Source: Entoloma clypeatum
Lineage: Eukaryota > Basidiomycota > Agaricomycetes > Agaricales > Entolomataceae
Assembly: GCA_963565915.1 (NCBI GenBank)
Contig: OY751491.1
Coordinates: 4,464,001-4,528,000, forward strand
Direction: 5' to 3'
DNA: 64,000 bases
Part shown: positions 51,663 to 61,066 of the stretch, piece after piece
Layout: each line of letters opens with the position of its first letter
Numbering within the stretch: the stretch's first letter is position 1
Made by a program: the position numbers and the translations under genes
The notes under the pieces: model-generated
What the model was told of the DNA's origin: nothing
The model's input: only the letters and a program-made list of their open reading frames with translations
The model's database searches: none

Positions 51663-52080
51663 CTCGTCTGAGAATGTATGTGATACCTTCGCCCTGTAGT
51701 GAGGACGACACCATGGGTGTTGAGGCGACATGTGAGTCTGACGACTACATCCACAGGCCCGAACATGAAACACGCAAGGAGAGGGGATACGATGCCATCA
51801 AGACAAAGGAGTGATGCTGACTATTGACCCACATGGGATCTCAAGAGAACAAGCTACAGAATACAAAGGAAAGTAGGCTACTTATATATGTAAATACCAT
51901 GAGGCATAAATGAGGTGCACAGTAAATAAGACTGTTCTAGAATAACATGTGTCTAACATGAGGTAGGATAAGATAAAGGTTTCAGATAAGATAGGATAAG
52001 ATCAAGAGATAGGATAAGATGAGATAAGATAAAGAGATAAGATAAAGATGAGATTAGATATTAGGATAAGATAAGAGCGA
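51663..52080. repeat. No gene; GATAA-rich run
   Basis: No reading frame is convincing. From about 51965 to 52078 the words GATAAGAT, AGATAAGATA and GGATAAGAT recur more than a dozen times, a dense set of GATA-type motifs. This is probably a low-complexity repeat; GATA-factor binding is possible but unsupported. Confidence 0.6.
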
Positions 52081-52084
52081 TCAT

Positions 52085-52440
52085 AACAATGGGCGTCGTC
52101 CCTTGTTATTGACAATATTAAGTTTGAGGGACAAGTGTGTCCCTCTAGGTTCTCCTTTTCCTATTGGCCCACTCATCAGAGTTGACCCATGTCCCTGCCG
52201 GTCGACGGGGGCGAGCTTCATCTCGTCCTGGCATTGACTTCTCAGCGCACACCTGGAATCTACGACCAGCACATCCTGTTGGAGGCCTCAACGTGCATTG
52301 TTGCACGTCAATGAGGACACGTGGGGACGACGCCGCAGGTGTCGTCACGACTTTCGTTCGGGGGGCGATCATTGTCCCTCTGAGCCATATCATCTTTTTG
52401 ACCAGGCGGTATGTGCGTGAGTCTGGCGCAAAGATAGCGA
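52085..52440 (-). repeat. Family H copy 5
   Basis: GAGGGACA/TGTCCCTC with loop AGTG (52126-52145), followed by CTAGG and a GACCCATGTCC phrase, aligns with the end of H copy 4 near 53150-53215. Other hairpins are GACGAC...GTCGTC (about 52326-52350) and ACGTGCA/TGCACGT (about 52292-52310). Confidence 0.55.
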
Positions 52441-52845
52441 ATAGGTATTTAATTCAATGGTGATGGTTTTACGGTTTTTTGAGTACTATTCGGAGGGGAA
52501 GTCAGTTTTTGGTTATTATTATTGTATATTTTGAGTCACTGTAAATTACTACTATAACAATCAATGTGATCGAATTTTCAAATTATTGATCCTATACAAA
52601 CAAAACAAACCAACTGAGCAACCAAAAAATAAAAAATAAACCTGGAAATTTGTGAAGTTGTATCTGGTGGTGTCGGGTGATTTCAGATTTTGCCGGCTAA
52701 TACTGCAACTTTCCTGAAAATATCTGGTGAGAGCTGGTCTTTCGGTTTTTACAGGTTTCACCAGATCTGACCAGATTTAACCAGACTATTCCCATTCTGG
52801 CCTGATCCGGTCAGATCAAATCCAGGTCCAATTTTCACTGGGGAT
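52441..52845. other. No gene; CCAGATCTGACCAG palindromic stretch
   Basis: The first part is AT-rich. From about 52660, words such as CCAGATCTGACCAGATTT and GATCCGGTCAGATC recur on both strands. The unit is of the same type as the one beside H copy 3 (about 40060-40205), so it may belong to family H. Confidence 0.45.
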
Positions 52846-53204
52846 CACCACCACCTTTTGAGGCTCTTCCATGAGCCTCGTCTCTCATAGCTCGATGTCT
52901 ACCTGCTTGACAACCGGGGCATGTTCAGTGCCGAGCGACGTTAGTCGCCCACAGCCATCAAGATTCGCGGGGAGTGCGATTCAATGAGGGACGAGGGCAA
53001 TTTTGCCCTCGGTGATGGGTTCTGGCAGCTGTCGCGATGCAGCAGCTTTGGAGGGTGCATGCATGGGGCATGCGAAGGTGCGTAACACCTTCCTTAGTAC
53101 CAGGGAACAGCACAACACGTGCTGTTTCGTCATTTGTTAACCAATTCTTCATTTGAGGGACATTGTCCCTCTAGGATTTCTTTTTTCATTGTTGGTCAAT
53201 TACT
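52846..53204 (+). repeat. Family H copy 4
   Basis: It aligns with the reverse complement of 3103-3440 through its whole length. Intact hairpins: GAGGCTC/GAGCCTC (52860-52879), GCGAC/GTCGC (52935-52948), GAAGGTG/CACCTTC (53075-53093), ACAGCAC/GTGCTGT (53107-53125) and GAGGGACA/TGTCCCTC near 53154-53170. It joins the truncated Ty3 element at about 53205. Confidence 0.65.
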
Positions 53205-55175
53205 GGGAGTCGACCCCATGTCCTGGATGTCCACTTGGTAGGGAGTTGTGATATTGTTTTGTTATTTCCCGGTGCAGAGTCTCATCCGGCGGTACATAAC
53301 ATCTGTTGCAGAAGAATAATATCCCATCTTCTGTTCTCCATTCTGATAAATGGGATTTAATTGGTGGGGTCCCTGATTCTTTTAGGGCGGTGATGGCTTT
53401 TGAGAAGAGCTCATCGTTTTCGGTTGCTTTTAGAATATCTCCTTGTAGCTCAAGGTCCACTGTTTTGACGAAGATGTCATCTGGTAAGACAATGATGTCT
53501 TCGTTGTCTGTATCTTCTTTGGGTATATGGTCTGGTCGCCTTGACAAGGCATCAGACTGGATCATCTTTGATCCTGGGGTGTGTACTAGTTTGAGTTCAA
53601 ACTCGGAGAGATACAATCTCCATTGTGCTTGTCGTCTGTTCAATTTCTGGGGTTCCCGGTAATATGTCAGGTTCTTGTGATCTGATAGAACAACCGTTGG
53701 AAATGGTGACCCAAGGAGGTAATGTCTCCAGGTTTCCAGCGATCGGATAATTCCCAAGAGTTCCCGATCATAGATCTTATAGTTCCGTTCTGCCGCAGAG
53801 AACGAGTGCGATATATATCCGCAGGGGTGCCAGTCTCCGTTTACATCTTGTTGGCGCAGTACTGCTCCTGTCGCCCATTTGGATGCATCAGATTCTATGA
53901 TGAACAGTTTGTCAGCATTTGGCATTAACAATACCGGTGACTCCGCAAATTTGTCCTTTAACATGTCAAATGTCATTTGGCAGTCCTCATTTCATTCCCA
54001 TTCCTGATCCTTTTTGGTCAGATCATTCAGGGGTTTGGCAATGTCCGAGTAGTGTCCGATAAACCTTCGATAGAAGTTTCCAAATCCAAGGAAAGATCTG
54101 ACCTGCTTCACAGTCATGGATTCCGGCCATTTTGCTATTCCTGATAACTTAATGGGGTCCATCACGATTTTGTTTTCTTTGATAATGAGTCTGAGGTATT
54201 CGCACTGCCTGACTCCAAATTCGCATTTTTCCAGGTTGAGATAGAGGTCATTCTCTATCATTTTTCTGAGTACGCAGAGTGTCTGTTCGGTGTTGTCTTC
54301 ATCATTGACTGAGAATATGAAGATGTCATCCAAATAAATGAGCAAGCATCCCTCTTCAAGTTCTTCTTTGAAGATTTCGTTCATCATCACCTGAAAGGGG
54401 GGTGGCATGCCTGCTGGTCCAAAAAAGGCAACCAAGGGTTTGTACAACCCTCAATTGGTTTTGAATGCAGCCTTCCATTCATCGCCAGGTTTGATCCATA
54501 TGTTGTTGTATCCCCAACGCATGTCCAGTTTAGTAAAGACCTTTGCTCCTTTCAGTTTGTCCAGTAAATCTCCAACCAGGGGTAATGGGTATGTGTTCTT
54601 CACCATTCCTTCATTCAATCACTGATAGTCCTGACATGGTCTGAGTTTATCCGAGTCCTTTTTAGCCACAAAGAAAAAGGGTGATGCCATTGGTGATTTT
54701 GAGGGTCTGATGTACCTCTTTCAAAGGTTCTCATCAAGGAACTCATCCAATTTTGTTTGTTCTTCTGGTGACAAAGGATAAACCTTACAGTCTTTCGGGG
54801 TGAAGTCTGGTTTTAAGTCAATTGCATGGTCCCATGGTTTGTGTTCCAGTAATCTTTCAGACATCGTTTTCTCGAACACCTTCTGATACTGACCGTATCG
54901 TTCTGGTAGTTCTTTCTTTGGTTTGTCCGCAGTGTCCGTATTGTGTGAGAGTTTCTGGGAGATCGAGGTTTTGGCTTGGATCCAAATATCCTCAATGGGT
55001 TCGTCCATTGTGACATATGTCCTGAATAGGTTGAGGTTATCATCTGATTCTTCATCTATCCTTTTCCAGATAGGTCCATTTGCCAGTAGAGCTTTCTTTT
55101 TCGGTTCAAGGGTCTCTTCATCATCAATTTCTTCTATTGTTGCATAGATCTTTTGTTCGGGTTTTTCTTTCATCT
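53205..55175 (-). pseudogene. Second Ty3/Gypsy element: RT and RNase H, truncated
   Basis: On the minus strand the frame starts MKEKPEQKIYATIEEIDDEE, then KPWDHAIDLKPDFTPKDCKV and the RT region [51 protein letters not shown] and [11 protein letters not shown]. RNase H continues FIIESDASKWATGAVLRQ, YDRELLGIIRSLETW and VLSDHKNLTYYREPQKL. Four in-frame TGA stops interrupt it (plus-strand 53992-53994, 54451-54453, 54619-54621, 54721-54723). Gag, protease, most of integrase and both LTRs are missing. It is a different lineage from the chromovirus at 44.8 kb. Confidence 0.9.
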
Positions 55176-55390
55176 ATGCTAGTGTTTCTAAGTCCAGTCT
55201 CAAGAACCTAAAACCAGACCAAAACCAGACCTGAACGAACCGGATTGAGACCAGACCATGGTCTCAAGTTTTAAGGTTTTTGATCACAACCAGTCCTTGG
55301 TTCTCTCCGAATTTTAAGATTTGAAAGACCAGCCAAAGACTGGTTTGGACCGGTTTAAACTGGTCTTTTTCACAGAACGCTCCGAGGGCC
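55176..55390. mobile_element. Palindromic-word MITE-like element, GACCAGTC type
   Basis: It begins CTAGTGTTTCTAAGTCC, matching the TAGTGTTT terminus of the verified hAT MITE, and truncates the Ty3 fragment. Words AACCAGACC, GGTCTCAAG and GACTGGTTTGGACC fill it. The right terminus is not clear. Confidence 0.55.
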
Positions 55391-55419
55391 CGGCACCAAG
55401 CAAAATTTGTGCCATTAGT

Positions 55420-55500
55420 AAGACTTGAACTCTCAGCCTCTATAGTATATACTATGATTCTAACAACTTAATCAACTAAGCCACAAAACATTGTAATTTC
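55420..55500 (-). ncRNA. Degenerate tRNA-like sequence
   Basis: On the minus strand GTGGCTTAGTTGATTAAGT resembles box A/D arm and GAGAGTTCAAGTCTTAC resembles the T arm, with TATATA between them as in the SINE-like insert at 48986-49227. The fold is poor. It is probably a decayed member of the same tRNA-derived family. Confidence 0.35.
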
Positions 55501-55830
55501 TTGCTCACTCACTCTACATGCCCACTTTTTCACTTCCCAAATAGGCACAACCAGCCAAAAAGGACAAAAGGTGTGTGTGCACCCCCCCTGCCCCGATCAC
55601 ATGTAGACACAGGCTTTCAATAAAATCTATAAATATATTTTAATCTTTTCAACATGTGTGCCCCTCATTGCAAGGTCAGGAATGGGTGGATGCGTCATTT
55701 CAACGTTGGATGATGTGCATCAAACGTGCATCAAATGCATCAAATACATGCAAACAAATCCCCAAAAACATCGCACATCTGCTTATTATGCCTACACAGG
55801 AACAAGTAAGGGTTTCTACTATATCAATTA

Positions 55831-57439
55831 CAGTGCCTCACAAAACTGATTCAATGTTTGCTACTTTGTGAATACCTTCAATATAACCTTTCAAATAATG
55901 CCAATTAAAAGAAGGTATTGGTACCTGGTTAAAAGCCCTGCTTCAGGACTCTCGGAATCTGCAATAATTATGTAATTCCCATAAAAAGTGATCAATATAT
56001 GATCAAATTACTCCAGGGACTCATTGAATCAGTTTTGTGAGTATGTACAATAAATACAGTATTTTATACTTTAGTACTTGGTATTACCCCCCTTAGCTTT
56101 GATTACTGCCTCTACCCTTCTTGGCATACTTTCTATCAGGTTTTGACACACTTCTGGCTCTATATTATTCCACACCTCTGCTGCTCTGTCCCAAATCTCC
56201 CAGACTCCCTTGGGTGGTGTTGGATATTCATTCAACTTCCTTTTAATATGAACCCAGAGATGTTCAATAGAATTGAGGTCTGGGGACTGTGCAGGCCAAT
56301 CCAGCAGAGCAATATTCTTGCTGTCCATCCATTTTTTGGCCTTCTTGGAGGTGTGCTTGGGGTCATTGTCCTGCTGAAAAATGATCTCCTCTTCAGAGAT
56401 TCCACTCTCCTCCATGCTGGGCAGCAAATTGTCCTCCAAAATGGACACATACTGATCAGCATCCATCCTCCCCTCAACCTCTGCAAGTCTCCCCACACCT
56501 TCCCAACCCATACAACCCCAAACCATAATATTTCCTCCCCCAAACTTGACTGTGCCCTGAACCTCTCTTTCAATAAGCCCCTCACCCTTCTTTTTCCAGA
56601 CCCATTCCTTGCCATCTGACCCAAACCTGTTGATTTTGGTCTCATCTGACCAAATGACCCTCTTCCAGTCCTCCACTGTCCATTCCCTGTGCTTCATAGC
56701 AAATGCCAACCGCCTCTTCCGATGTATGGCCTTTAAGAAAGGTTTTTTCTTCTTTGTTACAGCCTTGAATTGAGAACCCTTCTCACATTTTCTGGGGAGA
56801 CAGGATTGGAGATGACAGTGTTGATGTGTTTGGTAGCCTGCACAGCATTGGAGGCTCTCCCTGAGGTGATTTGTGAAAGTATGTTTCATGTGTTGGTGGG
56901 AGAAAGCTTGGATGGACGACCACCAGAAGAGAGATTGTGATGAGGAAGAAGATTCTGAAGCACTCTGGAGACAGTTGGTTGGCTGACACCCAGGTTAGAG
57001 GCAATATGACGAGTGGAGTGACCATTGGAGGCCAGAGAAAGAATGTTTTCCTTGTGGGAAGAGGAGATAGGGCGCATGATTAATTATGGAGGCTGTTGAG
57101 ATTGGATTCTTCTTATACAACTTTCCTTGACAACCCATCAGGGTTCTATTCAAGTTCCATCAGTAAGTCATGACAACTGGTTACCATACAACCAGTGAAG
57201 CATTTGATTCTGATAATTGCCATAGGTACTCACAAAACTGATTCAATGAGTTGCTGATTTGATTTAATCATATCTCCATGGATTCTGATCTAAATCATAT
57301 GATTCCTTTATATTCTGAAAGCCCTGAAGTAGGGCTTTCAATTATATATCAAAGGTTTAATTCAATTGGTATTCTTTGCAGAGTTATCTTGAAGGTATTC
57401 AAAAAGCAACAAACATTGAATCAGTTTTGTGAGGCACTG
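55831..57439 (-). mobile_element. Full-length Tc1-like transposon, inactive
   Basis: The 1609-bp element is bounded by CAGTGCCTCACAAAACTG and its complement, with TA on both sides (55829-55830 and 57440-57441). The inverted arms stay similar for roughly 210 bases. At the inner edge of each arm (about 56018-56045 and 57228-57252) lies an inverted copy of the terminal motif, CTCATTGAATCAGTTTTGTG. One transposase gene is inside on the minus strand. Confidence 0.93.
56071..57077 (-). pseudogene. Tc1-like transposase with one stop and one frameshift
   Basis: The N-terminal frame (57077-56886) encodes a paired-type helix-turn-helix: SSSHKENILSLASNGHSTR and NLGVSQPTVSRVLQN, then GRPSKLSP. A TGA at 56886-56888 interrupts it; the same frame continues sensibly for about 40 codons to a TAA. 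The catalytic domain is in another frame from about 56770. It reads EWTVEDWKRVIWSDETKINR (first Asp), then IIFQQDNDPKHTS (second Asp) and DWPAQSPDLNSIEHLW (Glu). The spacing between the last two is 34 residues, giving DD34E. It ends KGGNTKY at 56071. Two lesions are enough to inactivate it. Confidence 0.9.
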
Positions 57440-58304
57440 TATGTAGGAGGGGATTATATCTCACTCAATATATATTGTTTTTCTGAAATTTTGCCACAGA
57501 TTTTAAGTTATAGAGGTGCCATGCTCTGCAACAAATAATAGTAAACAATGTGCAAAATGCATTGCACAGGCACGCGCGGTGCCTTCCTCATAGTCTAATA
57601 ATAGCTTAAAGTGATAGAACTACTTATGGGATATGTATTCATCTTCTGACGCACTTTGTATAATTTTTAGAAGTTTAGATATGATAGAAATAATAAAATG
57701 TGCAGATTTCAGTAAAAGTGTTATATTTCTATAATGAATCAACCAAATTTGAAAACCAAATGTGCTATAAGATCCCCTGAATGTGGAGAATCCAAATCTG
57801 AAATAAAAATTTTTGATCAAATTTTCGACCTATTCTGCTCATATTCACTCCTTGAATTGTGTTTGAATGGTCTCAATAGGTTCACATGCAATGGTTAAAT
57901 AGTATATATATATTACATGTAATCTAATGTGGTTGTGGAAAGGAGGAGGTAAGAAATGTTGCTTTTTGTGTTTAAGGGAACTCATGCTGCACTGTTTATC
58001 ATGATTTACAGGGTGTTTTGATACATCATTCTGCTACATAGACTCTCTACCAGACATAGCTAATGTATGTAACTGTATATATACTTACTATTGGTTTCAA
58101 GTATTTCTATATAAGTTATGAATAATTTTTGGGACTGGTGGTGCCACGGTTTGGGCATCGAGAGTACAAGTTTCGACAATGTGCATCGCTTGGCATTGAC
58201 TGCCGAGCATTTTTGGCAATCCCGAAACTCGAACCATAAGTCGATTGCCAGCAAAACGTTCCCACAGTTTTCTTTTCCCCCACCTCCACTCCATCTGGCC
58301 ACCA

Positions 58305-58810
58305 CCTCTGCCCAACGGCCACCACTCATGCCCAATGGCCCACACTCATGTCCAACAGTTCACACTCATGCCCAATGGCCCCTCTAGTGCCCACTGGCGG
58401 CCTCTAATGCCCAATGCCGTCCACTCCCGCCCAATGCCATCCCTTCGAGCCCAACGGCCTCCACTTGTGCCCAATGGCCCCCTCTGCCGCCCAATGGCCC
58501 CCTCTAGCACCCAATGGCATCGTCTCTTGCCCAACGGCCCTTTTCATGCCCAACGCCGTCCCTTTGAGCCCAATGGCCCCCACTCATGCCCAACAGCCCC
58601 CTCTAGCGCCCAACAGCCCCTTTTTGTGCCCAACGGTGTCCTCTCATGCCCAATGCCCTCCCTTCAAGCCCAAAGGCCTCGACTCATGCCTAACACCCTG
58701 CCTTCGAGCCCAACAGCCCCCCACTTGTCTCACTCATGCCCAACAGTGTCCACTCGCACCCAATGACGTCCACTCATGCCCAACGCGCCAACTCACGCCC
58801 AACGATGCCC
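58305..58810. repeat. Minisatellite M20, array 5
   Basis: About 25 units of roughly 20 bases, such as CCACTCATGCCCAAYGGCCN, form the outer end of repeat Z copy 3. Frames through it are repeat artefacts. Confidence 0.88.
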
Positions 58811-58892
58811 AACGGCGTCAGATGGCGAGACTCAGACAATACGCGCATGCACCGTCCAGTAGCACACTCGTAGCCTAGTACAGTATATATTA

Positions 58893-59078
58893 TGAGTCTG
58901 GACCGGTTTAAACCGGTCCAGTCTCATCAGACCTGAATACATGGACTGGTCAGACCAGTCTCTCACCGGTTTGGTCCGGTTTTCCAAGGTGACTATGTAA
59001 AATTGAGACCGGTGCAGTCCTCAGTCATTCCTTTTCAGGGGTCAAAAACAAGACTGAACCGAACTTTCAATCACTAGA
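58893..59078. mobile_element. Palindromic-word MITE-like element, GGACCGGTTTAAACC type
   Basis: GACCGGTTTAAACCGGTCC and GACCAGTC words recur on both strands. The right end reads GAACTTTCAATCACTAG, a variant of the CAAACACTA terminus. No target duplication is evident. Confidence 0.55.
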
Positions 59079-60680
59079 TACGGAACTAATCAGGCCAGAG
59101 AATGATTTCTTGGGCAGGTTATCTTTCAGTTCAAGCCAGTGCACCAAGATGACCACAGTGAAGTAGAAGACACTGTGCCTGATCAGACAATTGTGACCGA
59201 CTGAAATGGGCCATGACACTAGGCACCGGATCATTCAAACAATGGAAACTTCGCCACTTCTGAACAAGACAGCGCCATGCCAGGATTCTCCACACCTTAT
59301 GAACGGTATACATGTCCCAAAAATCGATTTTTCTGTCCCATGTTTTATTGGTGTGTCCGTATTCATCTGAACATATTTTCGGCCTCAACGGGGCATAAAC
59401 TTTGTGCAATATGAGCATGTTTGCTCATGGACCTGGGACAAGAGATTAAGGGCTCAACATTGGCTGGGCGGGAATGGCAAGGTAGAGGAGGATGGCAGGG
59501 TAGTAGACACTGGGAAATGGAATCCAGCAAACGTCCAGCAGAGAAGAAGGGGTCGGGCAGGACCACCTTCCAGTCAATGGACAGGCACGCCCACTCATAG
59601 ATCCTATAGATGACATCCCAAACTGCACTGAGTTCCATATCCAACCCATCCGACTGCTGTTCTTTGATCTCAATGCCAATCTGAGATTGCCTAACTCCCC
59701 ATCTCCCAATCATTCTAATATGATCATCTCTCGGGTTCTCGCCAATCCTTTTTCTCCTTTTTGCCGCATTTTTCCATCTCCATGTTGATCGTTTACCCAC
59801 TGCGGTGATAGCTCTGTGCAACATGTCTTCAAATGGTGGCTCACATCCTCCAACATACCCCTTTCATCATGTGATTTGCAGTTTTTCAGAATCCTAACCT
59901 GCGGCATTTATCTAATGGTCCCAAGAGTGTCCCCTAGTATATGATCATATTCGCTACCTACCTTCGAAGTTCAGGTCCTTCACGAGCTTGATGCAGTATG
60001 CCCCACAAAACTCCATCTTGCGATCACCTTCCCCTTCACCTACTACTAATTCTGGATGAAATATTGTACAGCAATGACAGTGGCAGCCTTTTGTCATGGT
60101 CTTGCAGCCTTCCTATAGTTACTGGTGGCATTGTTATGATGTAGGCGTCATGGAGGGTGATTATATACTGGCACATGAATCTTCACAAATGAGCAGGTCA
60201 AGAAACAGGGAAAATGGCAAGCCATAGACATTTGAGGCTGGGGAGGCTGCCACTGGGCAGAGTTTGCATGATTGGAGATTAGATTAGATTAGAAAGAACA
60301 GCAAGATGCATATTCATTATTTTCAGCTGACATTCTAGTTCTGAAAAAAGTGGCTACATTTAGAATTCACTTCGTCCAATGTGCATCCCCTTTATTCAAC
60401 AACAACATATAGTCAATTCTAGCTGTGCAGAATTCAAGTGTTTTCATGATTTGCCAGGCAATCACATGATCATGAACATTTTGAGTGTGGTTCCCATGTA
60501 GTCTTCATAATACACTATGACAAATAAATAAATAATGTACTGAGTCTATGTGCTTGGCATATTTATCTTGAGGACATGGAGATTACATTATAAACATCCT
60601 TTGTCAATGTACTCCGATTGGACCCTCTGTGTTCGAAGCTGTCACAAAGGGATAGCATTGCCAATCACATACTAAATTTG
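59079..60680. other. No assigned gene; one unidentified minus-strand frame
   Basis: A 153-codon minus frame at 59824-59363 (KRSTWRWKNAAKRRKRIGEN and GLDMELSAVWDVIYRIYEWA) and a following one at 59418-59131 could be exons of a decayed gene, but I recognise no domain. The rest is AT-rich. A GATTA microrepeat occurs near 60280, and (AAAT)-type repeats near 60520. Confidence 0.3.
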
Positions 60681-60681
60681 C

Positions 60682-60991
60682 TGTTGAAGTTCCACCTGGG
60701 CGCTAGCCGCAAGTGTACTGAAGCAACCGGCTACAGTGGAAGTACTCTACGATACCGTTCTGACCACTTACATAGATTGGAGAGGGTGAGGCTGGTGAGA
60801 GCGGTTGAGGCTGGTAAGAGCGATGGAGGCGGTTAAGAGTCAAGAGACAACTTATTGATATTGACAGTTTCCTGGTCTTATATACCGTACTACTGTTTGT
60901 ACCAACCAAACAAGTATGTAATGAAGATATGTAAAGGTCACGTGATGTAATCTAATCTAATCTAATCTACGTGATGGGAAAAGTTTCAACA
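60682..60991 (-). repeat. 3' LTR of Copia copy 2
   Basis: 310 bp, reverse complement of the Copia copy 1 LTRs with a modest number of differences. The flanking pentamer on the outer side is TTTGC; the other LTR is outside the window. Confidence 0.93.
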
Positions 60992-60999
60992 CCCCCCCA
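60992..60999 (-). promoter_or_regulatory. Polypurine tract of Copia copy 2
   Basis: A run of C on the plus strand (G on the minus strand), after ATAT, directly precedes the 3' LTR, as in copy 1. Confidence 0.75.
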
Positions 61000-61066
61000 T
61001 ATTTAGTACATATTTCTAAATACATCTTACTTTTTCCCACATATATATATAGGTACTTTGTTTCGC

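Larger units (their letters stand above)
55640..58810 (-). mobile_element. Composite repeat Z, copy 3, split by a Tc1 element
   Basis: Inverted relative to copy 1. The body occupies 55640-55830 and 57440-58100, interrupted by the Tc1 element. The spacer (58115-58305) matches 17250-17425, and the M20 minisatellite (58305-58810) forms the end. The uninterrupted copies at 18107 and in 26181-27025 show the pre-insertion state. Confidence 0.75.

Noticed and set aside
58245..58878. Two overlapping frames of 150-170 codons
   Set aside because: Minisatellite array 5; repetitive translation in several frames at once.
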